A stretch of DNA of 10,188 nt. It comes from an uncultured Oscillospiraceae bacterium (GTDB taxonomy: Bacteria > Bacillota > Clostridia > Oscillospirales > Ruminococcaceae). Below the pieces are notes generated by a model, which saw only the letters and a program-made list of their open reading frames with translations, made no database searches and was not told where the DNA came from. The stretch spans positions 1 to 10,188 of the forward strand of contig USNZ01000018.1 in assembly GCA_900556255.1 (NCBI GenBank), written 5' to 3'. Below, piece after piece: positions 1-6,503 of the stretch. Position numbers and translations under genes: made by a program. Position 1 is the first letter of the stretch. The number at the start of each line of letters is the position of its first letter.

Positions 1-280
1 CGGTCATCTTGCCCTTGCGCAGCTCCACCATCTGGGCGACCATCTCGTCAAAGCCTTCATAGTTGGCAGGGTCAAGGATCTCTGCCCCGTCAATAACAAA
101 GCCGCCCTCGGCAGCCGCCTTTTTGACTTCCTCCACATTGCCCAGCAGGATGACCTTCAGGGTCTTGCCGGCCACCAGACGGCTGGCAGCGGACAGGATG
201 CGGGCGTCGGTACCCTCGGTAAATACGATCGACTTAGGCTCTGCCTGCAGCTTCTTTTCAAAATTCTCAAAAATGGACAT
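1..280 (-). CDS. pta: Phosphate acetyltransferase, N-terminal part (3' end outside window)
   Basis: Phosphate acetyltransferase converts acetyl-CoA and phosphate to acetyl phosphate and CoA in the cytoplasm; with acetate kinase it forms the acetate/ATP branch of fermentation. About 93 residues are visible, beginning MSIFENFEKKL, followed by the family's opening strand IVFTEGTDARIL (residues 18-29), then AASRLVAGKTLKVILLG and an insert typical of the PTA/PTB fold. The family is usually about 330 residues, so roughly the last 240 lie beyond position 1. The ATG at 278-280 is preceded by GGAGGT at 288-293, seven bases away, which fixes the start. It has its own promoter region (335-394) and is separate from the DUF1294 gene upstream. 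Phosphate butyryltransferase is in the same family and cannot be excluded from this fragment, but the N-terminus reads more like Pta. Confidence 0.87.
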   Translation of the reverse strand, partial: MSIFENFEKKLQAEPKSIVFTEGTDARILSAASRLVAGKTLKVILLGNVEEVKKAAAEGGFVIDGAEILDPANYEGFDEMVAQMVELRKGKMT

Positions 281-302
281 TCTTCTTACCTCCATATATT
301 CC

Positions 303-319
303 GCGCAGCGACCCTGCGC
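303..319 (-). promoter_or_regulatory. Leader hairpin upstream of pta ribosome binding site
   Basis: A perfect 6-bp inverted repeat, GCGCAG (303-308) and CTGCGC (314-319), with a 5-base loop. It lies in the predicted 5' UTR between the TATAAT at 335-340 and the GGAGGT at 288-293; nine bases separate hairpin and Shine-Dalgarno. Stem and position are seen directly; a role in mRNA stability or translation is inference. Confidence 0.5.
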
Positions 320-334
320 CTCTCTTACAGAACT

Positions 335-363
335 ATTATAGCACCGATTTTGCCCAATGCAAA
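335..363 (-). promoter_or_regulatory. Predicted proximal promoter of pta (P1)
   Basis: On the minus strand a perfect -10 box TATAAT (335-340) is preceded by TGC, giving an extended -10, and at 17 bp by TTTGCA (358-363), a 4/6 match to the -35 consensus. Transcription would start near position 328, leaving a leader of about 48 nt before the pta start. A sigma-A type promoter is the simplest reading. Confidence 0.6.
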
Positions 364-364
364 G

Positions 365-394
365 ATTATAGAACATTTATAAAAATTTCAGCAA
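365..394 (-). promoter_or_regulatory. Possible distal promoter of pta (P2)
   Basis: A second perfect TATAAT lies at 365-370, exactly 30 bp upstream of the first. The best -35 is TTGCTG (389-394) with an 18-bp spacer, only a 3/6 match. The -10 is convincing but the -35 is poor, so this may be weak or need an activator. Confidence 0.35.
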
Positions 395-544
395 CAAATG
401 TGCAACTTTGTGGCAGACAACAAAATAATTCGCAAAGTTAATAAAATATCAAACCAGGATTGTTATGAATTTATCAACTTGTACAAAGCCCACCCCGGCA
501 CTCGGTATTGCAAAAAATGTGCGATATGGGGTCGATTCCCGGTT
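371..544. other. AT-rich intergenic DNA between DUF1294 gene and pta
   Basis: This is the upstream part of the 264-bp gap between the end of the DUF1294 gene and the pta start. Base composition drops sharply to AT-rich from about 361 to 480. A 7-bp dyad AACTTTG (404-410) / CAAAGTT (433-439) and a short ACAAA/TTTGT stem (394-398 / 407-411) are visible. I see no convincing coding sequence, RNA gene or rho-independent terminator here, although the upstream operon should end in or before it. Confidence 0.5.
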
Positions 545-811
545 TCACACCGCAAAGCGGCAGAAAAGTACCAGCTGCAAGGCTAGTATCGCAGGCATCC
601 CCCACACAAAATACCAGTGGCGGGTCTTATGGCGGAAAATTTGCATTCCCAGAACAGCGCCTGCGCTGCCGCCCGCCAAGGCGGCGGCAAACAGGGCTTT
701 TTCAGGGATACGCCAACGGCCCTTTCGCGCACGGCGCTTATCAGCGCCCATCATAACAAACGCTGCAGCGTTCATTACGACCAAGTAAATACATAGCATT
801 TTATCCATCAT
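545..811 (-). CDS. DUF1294 family small membrane protein
   Basis: An 88-residue protein matching the DUF1294 pattern: an N-terminal hydrophobic segment (about 5-22) ending in MGADKRRA, the RIPE motif (34-37), a second hydrophobic segment rich in Gly/Ala (about 38-56), FRHKT (59-63), and a third segment (about 68-86). The length is normal for the family, whose biochemical role is unknown; some members are fused to cold-shock-type domains, which is not the case here. Its ATG overlaps the TGA of the EIIA gene as ATGA (808-811), and the sequence upstream offers only a weak ribosome site, so translation is probably coupled. A second in-frame ATG follows directly. It is the last gene of the lspA operon. 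Confidence 0.88.
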   Translation of the reverse strand: MMDKMLCIYLVVMNAAAFVMMGADKRRARKGRWRIPEKALFAAALAGGSAGAVLGMQIFRHKTRHWYFVWGMPAILALQLVLFCRFAV

Positions 812-1281
812 TCCGCAAAGCAGTCAGCCTCGGCTCTCTTGAGCAATTCCAGAAAACGTTCGGGGGTAGATGCAGTGCGCAGAGCGTCTGTCAACGTCTT
901 TTTTTGCAGCAGGTTGACAAGACGTGCCAGCACCTGCAGGTGCAGACTCTCGTTATGGGGCGGCATAGCCACCATAAAAATCAAATCCACCGGTTGCTCG
1001 TCTGGCGCGCCCCAGTCCACACCGCGGCGCAGCACCACCGCCGACACCCCCGGCGCACAGACACCGGCGTTGGCCGTGTGCGGCAGGGCGATTCCCTGCC
1101 CGATGGCGGTAGTCCCGCCCATCGTCTCGCGCTTGCAGGCGGCATTATAGCAGGCCGTACCGTTGGTAATGACCCCCAGACCCTCCTGCAATTCCACCAG
1201 GATCCCCACCGTGTCTTGCAGGGTGTTGATATTGGCATGCAGCAAAATTCCCTTAGGATCCATAAAATCCGTAACTCTCAT
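808..1281 (-). CDS. PTS EIIA component, fructose/mannitol (PTS_EIIA_2) type
   Basis: A single-domain 157-residue EIIA of the fructose family, which takes a phosphate from HPr and passes it to an EIIB, or acts as a regulatory phosphoacceptor. The active-site region reads GTTAIGQGIALPHT with the likely phospho-accepting His68, and the second conserved His is at 114 in ESLHLQVLARL. The ATG at 1279-1281 is chosen because GAGGTG lies six bases upstream; an in-frame TTG at 1296 would place the start beyond that site. The gene begins 18 bases after the HAD hydrolase stop and overlaps the DUF1294 start. No EIIB, EIIC, HPr or sugar catabolic gene is visible, so it must pair with a partner elsewhere or serve a regulatory, PtsN-like role; the sugar cannot be inferred. 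Confidence 0.9.
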   Translation of the reverse strand: MRVTDFMDPKGILLHANINTLQDTVGILVELQEGLGVITNGTACYNAACKRETMGGTTAIGQGIALPHTANAGVCAPGVSAVVLRRGVDWGAPDEQPVDLIFMVAMPPHNESLHLQVLARLVNLLQKKTLTDALRTASTPERFLELLKRAEADCFAE

Positions 1282-1299
1282 GGCGGCACCTCGCAATTC

Positions 1300-2130
1300 T
1301 CAGATGCGGTTTGCTTTTTCCATCAGGTCGTACAGAAATTCACCCACCGCACCCTCGGAGCAGGTGCAGGTAGTCACAAAGTCCGCGGCGGCCTTGACCT
1401 CAGCCGGGGCGTTGGCAACCGCCACGGCGTATCCGCCCGCATGCATCAGCTCCAAATCGTTGTAATAATCACCGATGACAATGGTTTTTTTGATGTTCTT
1501 GCCCAGCAGTGTGCAAAGATTTTGCAGCCCACTGGCCTTGCTGACACCGCCCGGCATGATTTCCAGATAGATGCTGTTGGTGTGGGAAAAGTAGTTTTCC
1601 CCACCGTAATAGCGGTTTTTGGTGTACTGCGACAGCTTGCGGATATTCTCAGGGTCGGCGGCAAACACCACCTTGACCCAGCCGTCGGGTACATTTTCCA
1701 GCGGGCAGGCAATGCTGCCCAACTGCTCGTCCACCTGATGGGCGTGTGTGGTCTCGTTGGCGCGCACGACATACATTTCGCCGTCGCCCGCCATAACCTC
1801 CACACCCATGCGGGGAAAATGCTCCATTACGTCAAGAATGGCCGTGGTGGCCTGCTCGCGGTTTAAGGTCGAGCGCTGAAGCACCGTGTTGTCGGCAAAA
1901 TCGTACAGCAGCGCTCCGTTGCAGGAGATTGCAGGCGAGGACAGCGTGATGCCCGGCAGCGCCGCACGGATGGACTCCGGCGGGCGGCCGGTAGCCACCG
2001 TGAACAGTCCGCCCATCTCGGTAAACAACTGAATGACCGTGCGGTTGCAGGGGGGCAGCCCCTCCTTAGCCGTGAGCAGCGTATTATCCATATCACATAC
2101 CACAAGGGTATCGCTGAGCAGCAAACTCAT
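1300..2130 (-). CDS. Cof-type HAD superfamily hydrolase
   Basis: A 276-residue cytosolic haloacid dehalogenase-type phosphatase of the Cof/IIB group, enzymes that usually dephosphorylate sugar phosphates or other small phosphorylated metabolites. Motif I is DMDNT (residues 13-17, nucleophile Asp13 and acid/base Asp15), motif II is VATGRP (Thr47), motif III Lys198 in GVSKASGL, and motif IV GDYYND (Asp221, Asp225). The long middle part (about 80-185) is the C2 cap. The ATG at 2128-2130 overlaps the upstream pseudouridine synthase stop as ATGA and has AAAGGA nine bases upstream; a longer reading to 2205 would only extend into the preceding gene and adds residues unlike the family. The substrate is unknown; neighbouring EIIA makes a sugar phosphate plausible but unproven. 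Confidence 0.9.
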   Translation of the reverse strand: MSLLLSDTLVVCDMDNTLLTAKEGLPPCNRTVIQLFTEMGGLFTVATGRPPESIRAALPGITLSSPAISCNGALLYDFADNTVLQRSTLNREQATTAILDVMEHFPRMGVEVMAGDGEMYVVRANETTHAHQVDEQLGSIACPLENVPDGWVKVVFAADPENIRKLSQYTKNRYYGGENYFSHTNSIYLEIMPGGVSKASGLQNLCTLLGKNIKKTIVIGDYYNDLELMHAGGYAVAVANAPAEVKAAADFVTTCTCSEGAVGEFLYDLMEKANRI

Positions 2131-3065
2131 ACAGGATTTTCCTTTCTTAGCCGGTTCAGATAGTCGGTAAAATAGGGCGGCAAGGGGGAATCGAACTGCA
2201 CCCACTCCCCCGTTGCGGGGTGTACAAAGCCCAGTTCCTTAGCATGCAGACACTGACCGTTCAGGCTTTTTATGACGTTGCGCGGGCCATATACGGCGTC
2301 CCCTGCCAACGGATGACCCAAGGACGCCATGTGCACACGAATCTGATGGGTGCGGCCGGTTTTGAGCTTGCAGGCAATGTAAGTGAATTTACCGAAACGC
2401 TCCAGCACGCGCCAGCTTGTGTAGGCATACTTGGAACCGGATGCCCCCTGCGGCAGCACCGCCATCTTTTTGCGATCTCTGGGGTCACGGCCGAGGAACC
2501 CTTCCACAAAGCCCTCGTCCTCCTTGAGATTGCCGTACACCACCGCATGGTAAACGCGGTGGATACTGTGTACACTCATCTGCTCGGTCAGCGCCTGGTG
2601 CGTGGCGTCGTTTTTAGCCACCACCAAGAGGCCGCTGGTATCCTTGTCGATACGGTGGACAATGCCGGGGCGTATGGCCCCGCCCACGCCCGAAAGCCGC
2701 CCCGCGCAGTGGTACAAAAGCGCATTGACCATCGTTTTATCGGGGTTGCCGGGTGCGGGGTGCACCACCATGCCCTTGGGCTTGTTGACCACCAGCAGAT
2801 CGTCGTCCTCGTAGACGATTTCCAGTGGGATATCCTGGGGCTGTGCCTCAATGGGCGCAGGGTCGGGCACCTCAACACGATAGACCGCGCCGGGGCGCAC
2901 CTTATCCTTTTTGTTGACGCACGCACCGTCGGCGGTCACTGCCCCCTGCTCGATCAGATTCTGCACCGCCGTGCGGGAAAGCTCGCCGCACTGTGCCGCC
3001 AGCCAGGCATCCAGCCGTCCTGTGCTTTGGGCGTCAGCTATCAGTTCAATCGGCGTCATGGGCAT
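2127..3065 (-). CDS. rluD: RluA/RluD family ribosomal RNA pseudouridine synthase
   Basis: A 312-residue RluA-family enzyme that isomerises uridine to pseudouridine, most likely in 23S rRNA. An S4 RNA-binding domain occupies about residues 16-70 (GRLDAWLAAQ...LSRTAVQNLIEQGAV). The catalytic domain holds VVNKPKGMVVHP (92-103), the signature HRIDKDTSGLLVVAK with catalytic Asp140 (137-151), and KTGRTHQIRVHMASLGHPLAGD toward the end. Residue order and length fit RluD, but Firmicutes carry several paralogues (YlyB, YjbO, YhcT types) so the exact uridine targets are uncertain; the position after lspA matches YlyB in Bacillus. The start at 3065 has AAAGGA five bases upstream; a second ATG at 3059 is possible. 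The start lies 20 bases inside lspA, and the end overlaps the HAD gene start. Confidence 0.93.
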   Translation of the reverse strand: MPMTPIELIADAQSTGRLDAWLAAQCGELSRTAVQNLIEQGAVTADGACVNKKDKVRPGAVYRVEVPDPAPIEAQPQDIPLEIVYEDDDLLVVNKPKGMVVHPAPGNPDKTMVNALLYHCAGRLSGVGGAIRPGIVHRIDKDTSGLLVVAKNDATHQALTEQMSVHSIHRVYHAVVYGNLKEDEGFVEGFLGRDPRDRKKMAVLPQGASGSKYAYTSWRVLERFGKFTYIACKLKTGRTHQIRVHMASLGHPLAGDAVYGPRNVIKSLNGQCLHAKELGFVHPATGEWVQFDSPLPPYFTDYLNRLRKENPV

Positions 3066-3555
3066 CGGTTTCCTTTTGTTGGCCGGCTTTTGCGTTCTTT
3101 TCGTCTTGGCGGGTTTCCCACAGCGCCGCCACGATCAGCAGCGCCACACCCACGCAGACGCAGATATCCGCAAAATTGAAGATAGCAAAATTCATAAACA
3201 GCACGTTGATGTAGTCCACCACCACACCGTTGAGCACACGGTCGACAAGGTTGCCCACGCCGCCACCCAGAACGAGTGTCCAGGCTATGCGCTCTGCCAA
3301 GGGCATTTTGCGCACGAACAGCATGATGAGCACCGCCAACAGCATAAGGGAAGTCACCCCGATCAGCAGTGCCTGCTTGCCCGCCAGCATAGAAAATGCC
3401 ATGCCGTCATTCAGGCAAAAACGCAGCTCCACAATGCCGGGCAAAACCGGCATTGCCCCGACAGGCTGCAAATTGGCCGATGCCCATAGCTTAATTCCCT
3501 GGTCAACGGCCACCAAAGCAACCGCCGCCAGAACCGAAACAATACCAAAAATCAT
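3046..3555 (-). CDS. lspA: Lipoprotein signal peptidase (signal peptidase II)
   Basis: A 169-residue inner-membrane aspartyl protease that removes the signal peptide from lipid-modified prolipoproteins. Four hydrophobic segments are visible (about 1-18, 60-80, 90-103, 122-146). Family motifs are AVDQGIK (16-22), LNDGMAF (48-54, the NxGxAF motif), GGGVGNLVDR (97-106), VVDYINV with catalytic Asp114, and FNFAD with catalytic Asp130. The hydrophilic tail of about 23 residues after the last helix is ordinary. The ribosome site is only AGGTG, 4-5 bases from the ATG. The gene starts 15 bases after the T tract of the ileS terminator, leaving no room for a promoter downstream of it; its last 20 bases overlap the pseudouridine synthase gene. 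Confidence 0.96.
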   Translation of the reverse strand: MIFGIVSVLAAVALVAVDQGIKLWASANLQPVGAMPVLPGIVELRFCLNDGMAFSMLAGKQALLIGVTSLMLLAVLIMLFVRKMPLAERIAWTLVLGGGVGNLVDRVLNGVVVDYINVLFMNFAIFNFADICVCVGVALLIVAALWETRQDEKNAKAGQQKETDAHDAD

Positions 3556-3569
3556 AGAACACCTATACT

Positions 3570-3608
3570 AAAAAATCAGCGGTGCTTACCTATTATAAGC
3601 ACCGCTGA
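3570..3608 (-). terminator. Rho-independent terminator after ileS
   Basis: A perfect 13-bp inverted repeat (3576-3588 and 3596-3608) with a 7-base loop, followed on the minus strand by six T residues (3570-3575). The stem includes the GC-rich core AGCGGTGC. It begins eight bases after the ileS stop codon. No T run follows on the plus strand, so it is directional. The loop region contains TATAAT on the minus strand (3592-3597), discussed as a possible lspA promoter element. Confidence 0.93.
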
Positions 3609-3616
3609 AGAATAAA

Positions 3617-6391
3617 TTACAGACCCAGGACGCTGGCGCAGCGCGGGCACAGACCGTTTTCGCCAACGGAAGGCTCATACTTCCAGCAGCGCTGGCACTT
3701 GTCGCCTGCCGCATGCTCGGCAGCGGCACCCAGACCCTCCACCAGGCCCTTGACACCGCCCTCGCCCTCGATGAGGTCGACCTTGGACACGATGAACAGA
3801 TCAGCCAGTTCATCCATGGGGATAACATTCAGGAAATCATACAGTTCCTTGGAGCAGTACAGCGTCAAGCGGGCTTCCAGAGCCGAGCCGATGACCTTAT
3901 CGGCACGAGCCTGTTCCAGAACCTTCTTGACATCGTCGCGGATCGCCATGATCTTGTCCCACTTGGCGGTGAAGGCCTCATCGGCGCAGGGCTTGACCTC
4001 CGGCATCTGCTCAAAGACAACATAGTCCTTCATGCCGGGCAGCTTGGGCACATAGCTCCAGATTTCCTGGCTGGTGAAGCACAGGATGGGGCTGAGCAGC
4101 TTGGTGAAGTCCACCAGGATCCGATAGAGTGCGCTCTGTGCGCAGCGGCGGGCATGGTCATCGGCGCAGTACAGGCGATCCTTGATGACGTCCATATAGA
4201 AGTTGGACATATCAATGACGCAGAAGTTGTACAGCGCGTGGTAGGCGCGGCTGAAATCGTAATGCTCGTAAGCGTCGCGCAGGTTGGCGGTCAGCTTGTT
4301 GCAGGCTTCCAGCGCCCAGCGGTCGATCTCAAACAGCTGGTCGTCCGCCACCATATCCTTGGCGGGGTCAAAGTCGTTGATGTTGCCCAGCATAAAGCGC
4401 GCTGTGTTGCGCATCTTGCGGTAAGCCTCGCTCAGCTGGCGGAAAATTTCCTTGCCGGCGCGGACGTCCACAGTATAGTCGCTGGAGGCGACCCACAGGC
4501 GAATGATATCGGCGCCGTAATCACGGATGATTTCGGCAGGCTCCATGCCGTTGCCGGCGGATTTGTGCATCTGCTTGCCCTGGGCATCGACGACCCAGCC
4601 GTGGCACAAAACCTCACGGTACGGGGCAACGCCCTGCGTGGCAACGCTGGTCAGCAGGCTGGACTGGAACCAACCGCGGAACTGGTCGGCGCCTTCCATG
4701 TACATATCGACGGGCCAACGCAGCTCGGGACGCTCGCGGCAGACTGCACTCCAGGTGGAGCCGGAGTCGAACCAGACGTCCATGATATCGGGATCCTTCT
4801 CCCAGTCGGAGGCACCGCACTCGCAGACCTCGCCCTTGGGCATGATCTCGTTGGCATCGTACTTATACCAAGCGTCGCTGCCCTCGCTGCGGAACAGGTC
4901 GGACACGGCCTTGATGGAGGCATCGGTGATGTGGTACTTGCCGCACTTCTTGCAGTAGAATACCGGGATGGGCACGCCCCAGACGCGCTGGCGGCTGATG
5001 CACCAGTCACTGCGGTCGCGCACCATGCCCGCCATACGGTCGTGGCCCCAAGCGGGCTGCCACTTTACATTGTCGATGGCCTTGTAGACGTCCTCCTTGA
5101 AGGCGTCAATGGAGCAGAACCACTGTTCGGTCGCGCGGAAGATGATGGGGTGATGGCAGCGCCAGCAATGCGGGTACTGGTGGGTGATGTGCTGCACACC
5201 CATCAGGTGGCCGCTTTCCTTGATATGCTCCAGAATGACCTTGTTGGCAGCCCAGACCTTCAGGCCGGCGAACTCGGCACCGGCCTCCTCGGTCAGGCGA
5301 CCTGCCTCATCAACAGGCACGACAATGGGCAGCTGAGGATAATGGTTGACGCAGACCTCAAAGTCCTCGACGCCGTGACCGGGGGCAGTATGGACGCAGC
5401 CGGTGCCGCCTTCCAGCGTGACGTGGTCGCCGAGGATCACCAGACCCGTGCGATCCAGGAAGGGGTGCTTGTACTCCATCAGCTCCAGCTCGCTGCCCAG
5501 AACGGTTTCGGGCAGGACCTCGTACTCGTCAATGTGGCAGCCCTTCATGGTGGCTTCCACCAGACCGGCAGCCATGATATGGTACTCGTCGCCGATCTTG
5601 ACGAAGGCGTATTCCAGGTTGGGGTTCAGGCAGGTGGCAACGTTGGCGGGCAGGGTCCAGGTGGTGGTGGTCCAGATGACGATCCATGCCTTTTCCAGCG
5701 GGATATTGTGCTTGGCCAGCACACCCTTGGCATCGCCGGTCAGCTTAAAGCGGACATAGATGGAATCGCACTCGTCCTCGGCGTACTCGATCTCCGCCTC
5801 AGCCAGGGCGGTACGGTCCTCAGGGCACCAGTAAACGGCCTTCATGCCCTTGTAGATGTAGCCCTTCTTAGCCATCTCACCGAAGATCTCGACCTGGCGG
5901 GCCTCAAATTCGGGGCGCAGAGTCAGGTAGGGGTTGGCGAAGTCGCCCTGCACACCCAGACGCTGGAACTGCTCGTTCATAACGTCGATATGCTCGGTGG
6001 CGAACTCCTTGCAGATCTGGCGCAGTTCCAGCTTGGAAACGCCGGACTTCTTGTCACCCAAAGAGCTGAGCGCTTTCAGCTCAATGGGCAGACCGTGGGT
6101 GTCATAACCGGGCACATACGGTGCCTGAAAACCGGACATGTTCTTGTAGCGAATGATGATGTCCTTGATGATTTTATTCAGGGCAGTGCCCATGTGAATG
6201 TTGCCGTTGGCATACGGAGGGCCGTCGTGCAGAATATACTGGGGTTTGCCCTCGTTGTTCTTGATCATCTGCTCGTAGACGTGGTTCTTCTGCCAGTCCT
6301 CCAGCATTTTGGGTTCTTTCTTGGGCAGACCGGCGCGCATTTCAAACGGGGTCTGCATCTTATGGATGGTGTCGTTGTAGTTCTGCGGCAA
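3617..6391 (-). CDS. ileS: Isoleucyl-tRNA synthetase
   Basis: A 924-residue class I synthetase that charges tRNA-Ile and edits mischarged valine. In order: an N-terminal segment with PFEMRAGLPKKEP, the first signature in PPYANGNIHMGTALNK (HMGT at residues 66-69 in place of HIGH), the CP1 editing domain with TTTTWTLPAN (about 241-250) and GTGCVHTAPGHG, the Rossmann part with WFDSGSTWSAV and EGADQFRGWFQSS, the second signature KQMHKS (606-611, in place of KMSKS) before AGNGMEP, the helical anticodon-binding domain, and a C-terminal zinc site CQRC-12 residues-CPRC (Cys899, 902, 915, 918). This is the standard eubacterial architecture at normal length. The TTG at 6389-6391 is preferred because the AGAGGAG at 6403-6409 sits 11 bases upstream; GTG at 6430 lies before that site and ATG at 6358 would trim the N-terminus. 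No T-box leader is present. Confidence 0.95.
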   Translation of the reverse strand: MPQNYNDTIHKMQTPFEMRAGLPKKEPKMLEDWQKNHVYEQMIKNNEGKPQYILHDGPPYANGNIHMGTALNKIIKDIIIRYKNMSGFQAPYVPGYDTHGLPIELKALSSLGDKKSGVSKLELRQICKEFATEHIDVMNEQFQRLGVQGDFANPYLTLRPEFEARQVEIFGEMAKKGYIYKGMKAVYWCPEDRTALAEAEIEYAEDECDSIYVRFKLTGDAKGVLAKHNIPLEKAWIVIWTTTTWTLPANVATCLNPNLEYAFVKIGDEYHIMAAGLVEATMKGCHIDEYEVLPETVLGSELELMEYKHPFLDRTGLVILGDHVTLEGGTGCVHTAPGHGVEDFEVCVNHYPQLPIVVPVDEAGRLTEEAGAEFAGLKVWAANKVILEHIKESGHLMGVQHITHQYPHCWRCHHPIIFRATEQWFCSIDAFKEDVYKAIDNVKWQPAWGHDRMAGMVRDRSDWCISRQRVWGVPIPVFYCKKCGKYHITDASIKAVSDLFRSEGSDAWYKYDANEIMPKGEVCECGASDWEKDPDIMDVWFDSGSTWSAVCRERPELRWPVDMYMEGADQFRGWFQSSLLTSVATQGVAPYREVLCHGWVVDAQGKQMHKSAGNGMEPAEIIRDYGADIIRLWVASSDYTVDVRAGKEIFRQLSEAYRKMRNTARFMLGNINDFDPAKDMVADDQLFEIDRWALEACNKLTANLRDAYEHYDFSRAYHALYNFCVIDMSNFYMDVIKDRLYCADDHARRCAQSALYRILVDFTKLLSPILCFTSQEIWSYVPKLPGMKDYVVFEQMPEVKPCADEAFTAKWDKIMAIRDDVKKVLEQARADKVIGSALEARLTLYCSKELYDFLNVIPMDELADLFIVSKVDLIEGEGGVKGLVEGLGAAAEHAAGDKCQRCWKYEPSVGENGLCPRCASVLGL

Positions 6392-6402
6392 AGTTTCCAA
6401 CT

Positions 6403-6409
6403 CTCCTCT
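6403..6409 (-). promoter_or_regulatory. ileS Shine-Dalgarno that decides the start
   Basis: AGAGGAG on the minus strand is the only strong ribosome site near the beginning of ileS. Eleven bases later comes the in-frame TTG at 6389-6391; another in-frame TTG at 6398-6400 is only two bases away and too close. The site therefore favours a TTG start, with a slightly long spacing. Confidence 0.5.
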
Positions 6410-6481
6410 ATTGTAAGTTTGGGTTCGCACCGCGGGGCCTGGGCCGAGACGGGCGGGGTTCTTTATATATGCTTATCTTGC

Positions 6482-6503
6482 CAGCCGACCCCTGGGTCAG
6501 CTG
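6482..6503 (-). other. Hairpin overlapping the divIVA stop codon
   Basis: A 9-bp stem (6482-6490 with 6495-6503, one G-U pair in the RNA) closes a 4-base loop and includes the divIVA TGA. No T tract follows on the minus strand, where the sequence becomes purine-rich, so it is unlikely to be an intrinsic terminator. It could protect or delimit the upstream message, or reduce readthrough into ileS; that role is inference. Confidence 0.45.

Noticed and set aside
394..540. Search for a terminator of the lspA-DUF1294 operon
   Set aside because: A 5-bp ACAAA/TTTGT stem, a 3-bp GGG/CCC stem before a T6 run near 511-516, and a CCGC/GCGG stem at 550-560 were considered; none has a sufficient GC stem directly followed by a T tract.
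525..545. GGGGTCGATTCCC, similar to a tRNA T-arm
   Set aside because: No acceptor, D or anticodon arms can be built around it; T54 is missing, and it abuts the end of the DUF1294 gene.
398..586. A 62-codon plus-strand frame in the intergenic region
   Set aside because: Its second half overlaps the DUF1294 gene antisense, there is no ribosome site and no resemblance to a known family.
2131..2205. N-terminal extension of the HAD hydrolase to 2205
   Set aside because: The extra 25 residues fall inside the pseudouridine synthase gene; the internal ATG has a ribosome site, an ATGA overlap and places the DxDxT motif at the usual distance.
6415..6440. A plus-strand stretch GGGTTCGCACCGCGGGG resembling the T-box core
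   Set aside because: It is on the strand opposite to ileS, departs from GGGTGG, and no gene or terminator follows on the plus strand. I take it as chance in GC-rich DNA.
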